DNA of 64,000 nt, from positions 1 through 64,000 of the forward strand of contig JAQWSU010000045.1 in the NCBI GenBank assembly GCA_029243025.1, given 5' to 3'. Under the pieces are notes generated by a model. That model worked only from the letters and a program-made list of their open reading frames with translations, searched no databases and had not been told where the DNA came from. How positions within the stretch are numbered: position 1 is the first letter of the stretch; each line of letters opens with the position of its first letter. Of the stretch, positions 37,759-47,300 are shown one piece after another. A program made the position numbers and the translations under genes. This DNA comes from Pirellulaceae bacterium (GTDB taxonomy: Bacteria; Planctomycetota; Planctomycetia; Pirellulales; Pirellulaceae).

Positions 37759-40700
37759 GTGAAGCTCTTTGGTAAGAATTCCGGATTAAAAAAACGTCGG
37801 CCGATGCGTCTCGAGATGCTGGAAGGGCGCCACCTCTTGGCGGGTGCACCCATCATCAGCGAATTTCTTGCGATTAATCAGTCCACCGTCGCGGATGAGG
37901 ATGGGGAGTTCACGGATTGGATTGAGGTGTTCAATACGGGAGGCGATACGGTCAATCTAAACGGATTTTGGCTTACCGATGATCCAAACGATTTGACCGG
38001 CTGGCGTTTTCCTGATTCGTCGCTCGATGCGGGGAGTTATCAGGTAGTCTTCGCATCAGGCAAAGACCGAGCCGAATCCGGTTCGGAATTGCATACGGAT
38101 TTCAAGTTGGATGGAGATGGTGAGTATTTGGCGCTGATCGCACCCGATGGGCAGACCGTCGTGCATGAATTTTCACCGGCCTATCCGCCACAGGTCGCCG
38201 ACGTTTCATACGGCGCATCGCCTGACCTGGCAGTTTCCACGCTTATCGAGGCCGGTGCAACGGCCTCCTATCACGCGCCATCCACCAACCTTTTGCAAGA
38301 AACTTGGTCACAAGTCGAATTCAATGATGCAACCTGGGCCACAGGACCAACGGGCATCGGTTTCGATACCGGAGTTGCGGAAATGGCGCCGATGGTCGAG
38401 GCGATTCTGAATCTCGATCCGGTAGGCTATTGGCGATTTGAGGAAACGGAAGGTGGTCTAGCTGCCAATGATGGGACAGCCGGCGAATCCTTAGACGGCA
38501 CCTACAAGAGCAGTCCCACACGAACAGAATCAGGCCCCGGATTGGCCGACACCCTGTTCCAATTCGATGATTCGAACTCCGCCACCAAGTTTGACGGTCG
38601 TCGCGAAGCAATCACATTCACCAGTTCGCCTTTGAGTGATTTAACTGAATTCAGCATGATGGGAATGATTCATCCTGAATTTCTATCGACCAATCGAATT
38701 GGTCTTTTTGGACAGAATGATGCGATCGAGTTTGGATTCATCAGTCCAGGCACTCTGCAGATTTGGACACCTGGAGGCGGATCATTAAACGTCGATTATG
38801 AATTCCCGCTTAACGAATGGCATCACGTTGCAGTGACCGGTGACGGCGAGTCACTTGCCATCTATCTCGATGGCCAATTGGCAGGTCAGGGTGGAAGCCC
38901 TACCAATAACTACGGCAGCTCTTCTTCCGAATTTCGAATTGCCGGCGACGGCGTGTTTGATACGAGCGACAACTATTTCGATGGGAGCATTGATGAGGTA
39001 GCGATTTTCGATCGAGCTCTGACGGCGGCCCAAGTCAACTCATTGGTCGCTGATCCGGGGCAAGAGCCCGGTGATGGTGCGGGCCAATTTGGCGACCTGA
39101 TTGCGACCGATGTCGAAACGGAGATGCTTGGTCTTCATTCGTCAATGTATGTCCGCATCCCATTCGAGGTGTCGGATCCGACAGTCTTCAATCAACTGAT
39201 TCTGGAATTGAATTACGACGATGGTTTCGTTGCCTACCTCAACGGCACAGAAATCGCCCGCCGGAATGCCCCGGGCGAAGAGGGAGTACGATTGGGCCAC
39301 GATGCAGTTGCCACGCGTACCCGTGCGGATGACCTGGCAGTGGCTGGCGAATTGCTCGACATCAGTAACTCCCTAGACGCGTTAACTTTTGGCACGAATA
39401 TGCTGGCCATTCATGCGTTGAATGCTGCCGTTGACAATCCTGATCTGCTGGTGAGACCAATCCTGCGCGCCTCCACCGTAACGGTCAATCCTGAGCTGAA
39501 TGGCTATTTGACCACTCCTACCCCAGGAAAAAACAACAATCCAGTCTCTGTTTCTCTCGGCCCTTTAGTGCATGATGTTGATCACAGCCCAGCACAACCC
39601 AATTCGGCCGATGCGATCACCGTGACTGCCGAAGTGGTGCGAACCTTGGCAGACATTTCCCAGGTCGAACTCGTGTATCGAGTCATGTTCAAGGAAGAAC
39701 GGGTGATCCCGATGAGTGATGACGGATTGGCAGCCGACAGTGCGGCCGGAGATGGGATCTACACAGCAGTCATTCCGGGAGACCTGGCGAATCCGGGTGA
39801 AATGGTGCGTTGGTACGTACGAGCAACCGACAGCACGGATGCGACGGGGAGACTCCCCACTTTTGAAATTCAATCAGGCCAAAACCAAAGCTCGGAATAC
39901 TTCGGCACAATGATCGCTGACTCGCAGCTATCAAGCGAGATCCCAATTTTGAATTGGTTCGTGGAAAATGAACGGAATGCGGGAGAACGGCGTGGCACAC
40001 GCGCATCGATCTTTTTCAATGGCGAATTCTATGACAATTTGTTCGTACGTCAGCGAGGGGGAAGCACCGCGGGAAATCGCAAGCGAAACTTCAAATTCGA
40101 TTTCAAAGGCAATCAATTCCGCTTCGATCCACAATATGGTCGCGTGGAGGAATTCAACCTTAATTCGACAGCGACGGACAAAGCCTATGTCCGACAAGCA
40201 CTCGCTTTTGATGCCTATTCCGCGGCCGGAGCACCGGGCTCGATTTCATTCCCCATGCATGTCCGTCGCAATGACGAGTTTTATGGTGTTTTCGTGTTTA
40301 TCGAAGAACCCGATGAATACCTGCTCGAACGAGAAGGCTTTGACCCCAATGGAGCCCTTTACAAGGTCTACAACGAATTCACCTCCGCATCGAGTGTCCG
40401 CAAAAAGACACGCGAACACGAAGGCAATACGGATTTGGCCGATTTCATTAGCAACGTGCGAACACTCAACGGCGAAGAGCTGCACAACTATTTGATCGAC
40501 AACGTTAATCTACCGGCGACACTCAACTATCTCGTCGGAACCGTCTTAGTTCACCAGAACGACAATCCCCACAAGAATCACTTTCTCTACCGCGACACCG
40601 AGGGAACGGGTGAATGGATGTTCCTCCCCTGGGACAACGACTTGAGTTGGGGATCGAACTGGGTGGGCAATTCCTACCACGACCAGATTTATGCGGACAT

Positions 40701-43700
40701 GGATGTAATCACAGAAGGGCCCGTTCCCGGTCACAACCCCGCGTACGTTGCACCCTCCCACCCGTTTGTCAATACGGAGTCCTATCGCGAATGGAACAAC
40801 CACTGGAATCGGTTAATGGACGCCGTGCTGACCGACCCCGTCATTCGTACGATGTATTTGCGTCGACTTCGCACGACCATGGATGAACTCATGGGCGAGC
40901 CAGGCACGACGAACAGTTACTTCGATCAGCAGTGGGATGGTTACGTTCAGGCGATGAGCCAAGATGCTGCACTCGACAAGGCAAAATGGTTTTCGCCTTG
41001 GCCATTCGGCACGGATCAGTCATTCCCAGAAGCGGTTGACATCGTCAAAAACGAATACCTCGAAGTCCGACGACAGCATTTCTACGTTAATCATAGCGTT
41101 GATGTAGAAACGAGCGAACCAATCGTGATCTTGCCTGAATTCGCTCCGGCAACCTACTTCATTCCTGGTGATGACTCGCTCGGCACAGATTGGGTCGCCA
41201 ACGAGTTTGATGACAGCCAGTGGCGTCAAGGCGAAACGGGATTCGGGTTCTCAGGAGACGACGACTTCGACGGTTTGATTCGCACGGAGATCGATCTCCG
41301 AGAAGCCAGCGAAGACGGCACTGCAGTGTTCCTTCGTGTCCCCTTTAACATCGACGATCCCGCTACCGTCGACGCATTGACATTGCGAATGAAATTTGAC
41401 GACGGTTTCATCGCTTACATTAATGGCACGGAAGTTCATCGTCAGAATTTACGGAAAGACGGGCCTCAATCCTACAATTCAAAAGCACGCTCTCACCGAG
41501 ATTCGGAAGCCGTCGTCTTTGTGAATTACAACATTAGCGAACATCTCAATGCGTTAAAACCCGGTGAAAATCTGCTTGCAATTCATGCACTCAATTCTTC
41601 CAAGTCAAGCTCCGATATGCTGATGTTACCAGAGTTAGTCGACGGGATTATTAGTACCGTTGAAGTGGCCGGTATCCCCCATGCTCAAGTGGGTAACCCG
41701 GCGATCAGCTTTGATCCGAACCTGTATGATGCCAATCCAGTAAGCGGCAACCAAGACGAAGAGTTCGTCAAGATCGACAATCCGCTCGATGACGCGGTCG
41801 ACATTTCAGGTTGGCGACTGGAAGGAGGTATTGAGCACGAATTTCCGCTGGGCACAATCATTCCAGCCAACTCCTCGCTCTACGTCTCGCCCGAATCCCG
41901 CGCCTTTCGTGCTCGTGCTGCCGGACCGACGGGCGGTGAAGGCCGATTGGTTCAAGGCGGGTATGCCGGACATCTCTCATCCCTGGGCGATATCGTCCAT
42001 CTCACCGCCGCTGACGGCACCCGGATGGACACGCTAAATATCGCGGCTGAACCATCGCCGGCCCAAGAATTCCTGCGAATTTCCGAGCTAAACTACAATC
42101 CCAACAGCCTGGATGATGCGACAGAATTCATCGAGCTATTGAATCTCGGTGAACAACCGCTCGATCTGTCGGGCGTCACCATTTCTCAAGGCCCATCAGA
42201 ACCTCTGGTGGTGAATGCGGGAACCACAATCCAACCGGGTGATCGGCTCGTCGTCGTTGCCGATACAGCCGCCTTCCTCGCCGCCTATCCCGAAGTCAAT
42301 GCCAATCAAGTGATCGGTGAATATGTGGGCAATCTCGACAACGGAGGAGAACGGATCAAACTGGACGATGCCAATGGCAGCACCATCATGGACTTCCGTT
42401 ACGGTGATCGGGACCCCTGGCCGGAACCAGCCGATGGCGTAGGAGCAACACTCGTCTTGTCCGATCCTGAGTCAACTCCCAACGACGAGTTTGACAAGTA
42501 TTACCGCTGGAGTGGCAGCTCTGAAATAGGGGGATCCCCCGCAGCTACGTCACGAGTCCTCAGTGGGATAGTCATTAACGAAGTACTAAGCAACACGGAT
42601 GATCCTGCTGTGCAGACGGATGCGATTGAACTCTACAATCCAACGGCCAGTTCCGTTGACATTAGCGGTTGGTACTTGAGCGATTCAGCTGACAACCTGC
42701 TGAAGTTCCAAATTCCTGTCGGTACGAATTTGCTAGCCGGTGGCTTCATCACCTATGACGAGAATGACTTCAGTTTTGCTCTGAATGGCAACGATGGCGA
42801 GGCCGTCTGGCTCGTCAGTTCCACCACACCTGGTAGTGTTTTCGGTTTTGTGGACGATGTCCATTTCGGCGCCGCCAAACCGGGAGAATCCTTTGGCCGT
42901 AGCCCTGATGCGACGGGGCGTCTGGAACCGATGACGAATCTCTCTCTGGGTAGCACCAATCCAGCTCCACGCGTGGGCCCCGTCGTCATCAGCGAAGTTC
43001 ACTACAATCCGGGGCGTCCTTCAAATGAAGCGACCGCGATTGATCCCAACATCACATCCGGCGATCTGGAGTTTGTCGAAATCTACAATCCCACCGGAAC
43101 CCCTTTGGATCTGAGCCAATGGCGAATTCGGGGGGGGATCGACTTCAATTTTGACTCGCTGACGACGATTGGGGCGGGCGAGGTCGTGGTTCTGATTCCG
43201 TTTAACCCGGAAGGTGCCGGTAATGTCGCCCGTCTGGCCGCATTTCGAGCTCACCATGGAATTGACGAATCCATCACACTTCTCGGTGGATACGGCGGAC
43301 AGTTGAGTAATTCATTCGATCGTGTTCAGTTACAACGTCCTGATAATGCGGCAGCAGATCCCGCTGACATCGCTCGGTTGTACGAGGATGAGGTGCTGTA
43401 CGATGACCGCACGCCGTGGCCTGCAGCCGATGGCAATGGCCACTCGCTACAACGAGATAATGTCGAAGAAAATGGCAATTCAGCGACAGCCTGGCTCGCC
43501 GCGGCACCCACCCCGGGTCAATTCGAAAGCGGTCCGCTGCGTGGTGACTTCGACGGTAATGGAATTGTCAATCAAGCGGACATCAACCTTTTATTCGAGG
43601 CCATGCGGGTAACGGAAATACCTGACTTGGTCTACGACCTCACCAACGATGGTCTCGTTAATGAACTTGACCGCGATGAAATGGTCAAAAATGTTTTGCA

Positions 43701-44154
43701 CACCGATTACGGTGATACAGATCTGAATCAAGTCTTCAACTCAGGTGACCTGGTGATCGTATTTGCCGCAGGCAAATACGAGGATCAATTGCCTTTGAAC
43801 GCAGGCTGGGGGGAAGGAGATTGGAACGGTGATGGGGATTTCGATTCTTCGGATCTGGTGTTGGCGTTCCAGGATGGTGGCTATTCAAATCAAGCTACCT
43901 CCCAAGGAAATTTGACGCGAAACCTTCGTGCCCGCCTTGGCGCGGCCTTTGCCCCAATCGCTGAACGACGTGAAAGCTCTTCTTTACATCGCAGTACTCC
44001 ACACGACTTCGCAACATTCGCAGAAGGAACACCATTGGCCGCTGATCTGGCCGACAAATCCCTAACGGCCTTGTTTGATGAACAACCAAAAGAGAATCAT
44101 AAGGATTCGAACGTCGTTACCGATGATTTGCTTGACGAGCTAATTCAGAAATAA
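37759..44154 (+). CDS. Giant secreted CotH kinase-like / lamin-tail protein 1
   Basis: About 2131 residues. The N terminus is the LEPR-XLL-like planctomycete export motif (RPMRLEMLEGRHLLAG). Domains in order: lamin-tail domain 1 (about 30-150); a LamG-like concanavalin domain (about 215-425); a beta-sandwich with a YDDGFVAYLNG strand (about 430-570); an Ig-like segment; a CotH kinase-like domain (about 727-1110; FFNGEFYDNLFVRQRGG, NHFLYRDTEGTGEW, LPWDNDLSWG); a second beta-sandwich (about 1130-1290); and four further lamin-tail domains (to about 1910). A classic dockerin repeat and the GDTDLNQVFNSGDLVIVF/EGDWNGDGDFDSSDLVLAF module follow, then a tail of about 90 residues. CotH proteins are atypical kinases of secreted proteins; the substrate here is unknown. 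It has a close paralogue immediately downstream. Confidence 0.88.
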   Translation: MKLFGKNSGLKKRRPMRLEMLEGRHLLAGAPIISEFLAINQSTVADEDGEFTDWIEVFNTGGDTVNLNGFWLTDDPNDLTGWRFPDSSLDAGSYQVVFASGKDRAESGSELHTDFKLDGDGEYLALIAPDGQTVVHEFSPAYPPQVADVSYGASPDLAVSTLIEAGATASYHAPSTNLLQETWSQVEFNDATWATGPTGIGFDTGVAEMAPMVEAILNLDPVGYWRFEETEGGLAANDGTAGESLDGTYKSSPTRTESGPGLADTLFQFDDSNSATKFDGRREAITFTSSPLSDLTEFSMMGMIHPEFLSTNRIGLFGQNDAIEFGFISPGTLQIWTPGGGSLNVDYEFPLNEWHHVAVTGDGESLAIYLDGQLAGQGGSPTNNYGSSSSEFRIAGDGVFDTSDNYFDGSIDEVAIFDRALTAAQVNSLVADPGQEPGDGAGQFGDLIATDVETEMLGLHSSMYVRIPFEVSDPTVFNQLILELNYDDGFVAYLNGTEIARRNAPGEEGVRLGHDAVATRTRADDLAVAGELLDISNSLDALTFGTNMLAIHALNAAVDNPDLLVRPILRASTVTVNPELNGYLTTPTPGKNNNPVSVSLGPLVHDVDHSPAQPNSADAITVTAEVVRTLADISQVELVYRVMFKEERVIPMSDDGLAADSAAGDGIYTAVIPGDLANPGEMVRWYVRATDSTDATGRLPTFEIQSGQNQSSEYFGTMIADSQLSSEIPILNWFVENERNAGERRGTRASIFFNGEFYDNLFVRQRGGSTAGNRKRNFKFDFKGNQFRFDPQYGRVEEFNLNSTATDKAYVRQALAFDAYSAAGAPGSISFPMHVRRNDEFYGVFVFIEEPDEYLLEREGFDPNGALYKVYNEFTSASSVRKKTREHEGNTDLADFISNVRTLNGEELHNYLIDNVNLPATLNYLVGTVLVHQNDNPHKNHFLYRDTEGTGEWMFLPWDNDLSWGSNWVGNSYHDQIYADMDVITEGPVPGHNPAYVAPSHPFVNTESYREWNNHWNRLMDAVLTDPVIRTMYLRRLRTTMDELMGEPGTTNSYFDQQWDGYVQAMSQDAALDKAKWFSPWPFGTDQSFPEAVDIVKNEYLEVRRQHFYVNHSVDVETSEPIVILPEFAPATYFIPGDDSLGTDWVANEFDDSQWRQGETGFGFSGDDDFDGLIRTEIDLREASEDGTAVFLRVPFNIDDPATVDALTLRMKFDDGFIAYINGTEVHRQNLRKDGPQSYNSKARSHRDSEAVVFVNYNISEHLNALKPGENLLAIHALNSSKSSSDMLMLPELVDGIISTVEVAGIPHAQVGNPAISFDPNLYDANPVSGNQDEEFVKIDNPLDDAVDISGWRLEGGIEHEFPLGTIIPANSSLYVSPESRAFRARAAGPTGGEGRLVQGGYAGHLSSLGDIVHLTAADGTRMDTLNIAAEPSPAQEFLRISELNYNPNSLDDATEFIELLNLGEQPLDLSGVTISQGPSEPLVVNAGTTIQPGDRLVVVADTAAFLAAYPEVNANQVIGEYVGNLDNGGERIKLDDANGSTIMDFRYGDRDPWPEPADGVGATLVLSDPESTPNDEFDKYYRWSGSSEIGGSPAATSRVLSGIVINEVLSNTDDPAVQTDAIELYNPTASSVDISGWYLSDSADNLLKFQIPVGTNLLAGGFITYDENDFSFALNGNDGEAVWLVSSTTPGSVFGFVDDVHFGAAKPGESFGRSPDATGRLEPMTNLSLGSTNPAPRVGPVVISEVHYNPGRPSNEATAIDPNITSGDLEFVEIYNPTGTPLDLSQWRIRGGIDFNFDSLTTIGAGEVVVLIPFNPEGAGNVARLAAFRAHHGIDESITLLGGYGGQLSNSFDRVQLQRPDNAAADPADIARLYEDEVLYDDRTPWPAADGNGHSLQRDNVEENGNSATAWLAAAPTPGQFESGPLRGDFDGNGIVNQADINLLFEAMRVTEIPDLVYDLTNDGLVNELDRDEMVKNVLHTDYGDTDLNQVFNSGDLVIVFAAGKYEDQLPLNAGWGEGDWNGDGDFDSSDLVLAFQDGGYSNQATSQGNLTRNLRARLGAAFAPIAERRESSSLHRSTPHDFATFAEGTPLAADLADKSLTALFDEQPKENHKDSNVVTDDLLDELIQK

Positions 44155-44305
44155 GAAAGCATCGCTCGCAAGAACGTTTCAAGCAACTATTATGGCTTTC
44201 TAGCTCTCATGATTGTCCGACGTTCTGAACAATCGAACTAAAATCTTCCGATCCGTGGTACGCTGCGAATCGGAAAATTCCCTGTCAACCTTGCACGAAG
44301 TTCTT

Positions 44306-44309
44306 GGAG
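44306..44309 (+). promoter_or_regulatory. Ribosome-binding site supporting a TTG start
   Basis: GGAG seven bases before the TTG at 44317 that opens the second CotH giant. Translation from there leads at once into the LEPR-XLL-like motif. Confidence 0.6.
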
Positions 44310-44316
44310 TAGACGG

Positions 44317-47300
44317 TTGAAGCGATCCATCACCAACAACAGCCGAATTCGCAAGCAAATCAAATCTCGCCAGCTTTCCGTCGAATCATTAGAAACCAGA
44401 GCGTTACTGGCAGCCGATCTGATTATTTCGGAATTCATGGCGAGTAATCGGGGTACGCTCAACGATGACGACCGCGAATCGTCTGACTGGATCGAGATTT
44501 TCAATCAGGGATCTGAAACGCAGCAACTCGAAGGCTGGCATCTCACCGATGAAAATGCAGAGTTAGAGAAATGGACGTTTCCCGCCACATCACTTGCTCC
44601 CAAAGAGCATTTAATTGTGTTTGCCAGCGGTAAAGATCGTACTACAAAAGAATTGCACACGAATTTCCGTTTGTCATCGGACGGCGATTTCTTGGCCTTG
44701 GTCGAACCCGACGGACAAACCATCGCATCCCAATACGCACCCGAATTCCCTGAGCAGCAGACAGACATTTCCTATGGTGTTCGCATGTCAGGCGGCGATC
44801 GATTTCTCGTCGCTGCAACATCACCGGCACAGTTTTTGGTTCCACAGGACGCATCCCTGGGGTTGGATTGGACCCAGCCTGGCTTTGCCCCGGATGAAAC
44901 TTGGGTTACCGGTGCGAAGGCTGGAATCGGCTTCGAAGTCAATTCTGGATTTGCGGCAGACATTCAAACAGATGTCAGCGCTCAAATGGCAGGTGTTAAT
45001 GCAAGCATCTACGTTCGGATTCCTTTTGAAGTGGACAATCCGGGTCAACTTGATGTCCTGAAACTGCGTGCGAAGTTCGACGACGGCTTTATCGCCTATT
45101 TGAATGGAAACATCATCAGTGCCGAGAATGCACCGTTCTTCGGCACTTACAATTCGGTCGCGGAATCGGAACGAAACAATGCTGCCGCGGTTGAATTCGA
45201 GGAATTCGATTTGGCGAGATCGATTCGTCATCTCCAGCCGGGCACCAACGTCCTCGCCTTGCAGGGCATCAATATTGAAGCGAGCAACGACGACTTCCTC
45301 TTGGTTCCCGAATTGGTCACAGACGGCTTTAATGTGTTTGTGGACGAGACAGGATTCTTTAGTAATCCAACACCAGGCGAATTGAACCCCGATCGTTTTT
45401 CATTAGCACCAAGAATCCACAATATTTCGCACGTGCCCGCGCAACCGACAGCCACCGACTCATTGTTTGTCACCGCCGAGGTGGACCAGACGATCAACGA
45501 GATTTCAGGTGTAACACTCGTGTACCGCGTGATGTATGAGGATGAAGTTTCGATCAACATGGTCGATGATGGCTCGGGCGCGGATGCGGTCGCCGCAGAT
45601 GGAATCTACACAGGGTTGATTCCCGCAGCGACAGCTCAAGTCGGCGAAATGCTTCGATACGCAATTCTCGCTACTGATAGCGCCGACGATCAATCCCGGT
45701 CGCCACGAATTCTGGATACGTCGGGCACTGATCGCTCGGAAGAATATTACGGTACGGTCGTGGGCCCGACGATTGATAGTGATCTACCCGTGATCCAATG
45801 GTTCGCAGAAAGGGAGTCGCGAGCCCGCGGCCGAGGCGGATCAAGAGCGTCTGTCTATTATCAAGGCGAGTTCTACGACAACATTTTTGTCCGCCAACGG
45901 GGCGGCGCCACGAATGGCAATTCACAAAAATTCAACTTCAATGACGACCACCCGTTCTTTGTGAACGACAAGCTAGGGCGCGTGCAAGAGTTTAATATGA
46001 ACGCTCAAGGCTCAGATCCTAGCTACCTGCGGCAGGTGATGGCGTTCGAGTCATACCGAGATGCGGGCAACCCGGCTGCCGAATCATTCTTGATGCTGAT
46101 GCGAGTCAATGGAGGGCGCGACCGAGTCGGTGTCTTTATCGAGCAAGCCGACCAAGACTACTTGGCACGCCAAGGGTTCGATCCGGATGGTGCCATCTAC
46201 AAATTTGTCCAACGCAGCAACTTAAATCCGGTGTTTTCTGATACCACAACGGGCGTCGAGAAGAAGACGCGTTTAGACGAAGGAAAAGAGGATATCCAGG
46301 TCGTGGTCAACGGATTGAGCAAGGGATCCAACGAAGATCGATCCTTGTCCGTCTTCGACCACTTCAATCTCGCGACGCTGATGAATTACCTTGCAGTGCG
46401 ATCAATCACGATGGACGCTGATGATGTTCGCAAAAACTTCTACCTCTATCGCGATACCGAAGGAACGGGGCAATGGACGCCATTGCCTTGGGACAAAGAC
46501 TGGACATTCGGGATCGAGGGTGACGGGGGCCCGGAATTGTCGCACCCCTTCTTCGGTGATGAAATCCATCGCAAACCAAACGCCAACCAATGGAATCGCT
46601 TGTACGAAGCCGTTTTCACGCATCCAGTACTCAGTCAAATGTACCTGCGACGATTGCGAACGGTGATGGATCAACTCTTGCAACCGCCCGGAACCTCCAA
46701 CCAAGATGGACGATACGAACAGCGAATCAACGAACTGTTGGAAACAGCCCGTTCTGAGCTGTCATCCAGTGCCGTGCGGCAGGCCGATTCAATTCGCAGT
46801 TTCCTCGACAAGAGACGGACAACTCTCTATCTCGACCATAGCATCGACAAATTGATGACGAGTGAAATCAAAGTGCTGGTGCCCGAGTTCTCTGCAGCAT
46901 CCTACTTGGTTCCTGGCGATAACTCCCTGGGTACCGATTGGACGAAGGTCGACTTTAACGACAGTCAATGGAGCGGTGGAACGACCGGGATTGGTTTCTC
47001 GGGCGATGATGACTTCGACGGTTTGATTCGTACGGAGGTGAGCCTCCAGGAAGCGAGTGACGATGGCACCTCCGTCTACCTGCGTCTTCCTTTCAACGTT
47101 GATGATCCCGCAGCCGTAGCAGCACTCACCCTTCAGATGAAGTATGACGATGGTTTTGTCGCCTACCTGAATGGAACGGAAGTCCACCAACAAAACACGC
47201 GTACCGCGGGAACCCAATCCTATAATTCAAAAGCACGCTCACATCGCGATTCAGCGGCAGTTATATTCGAAAACTTCACAATCAGTGGCTTCTTAGACAA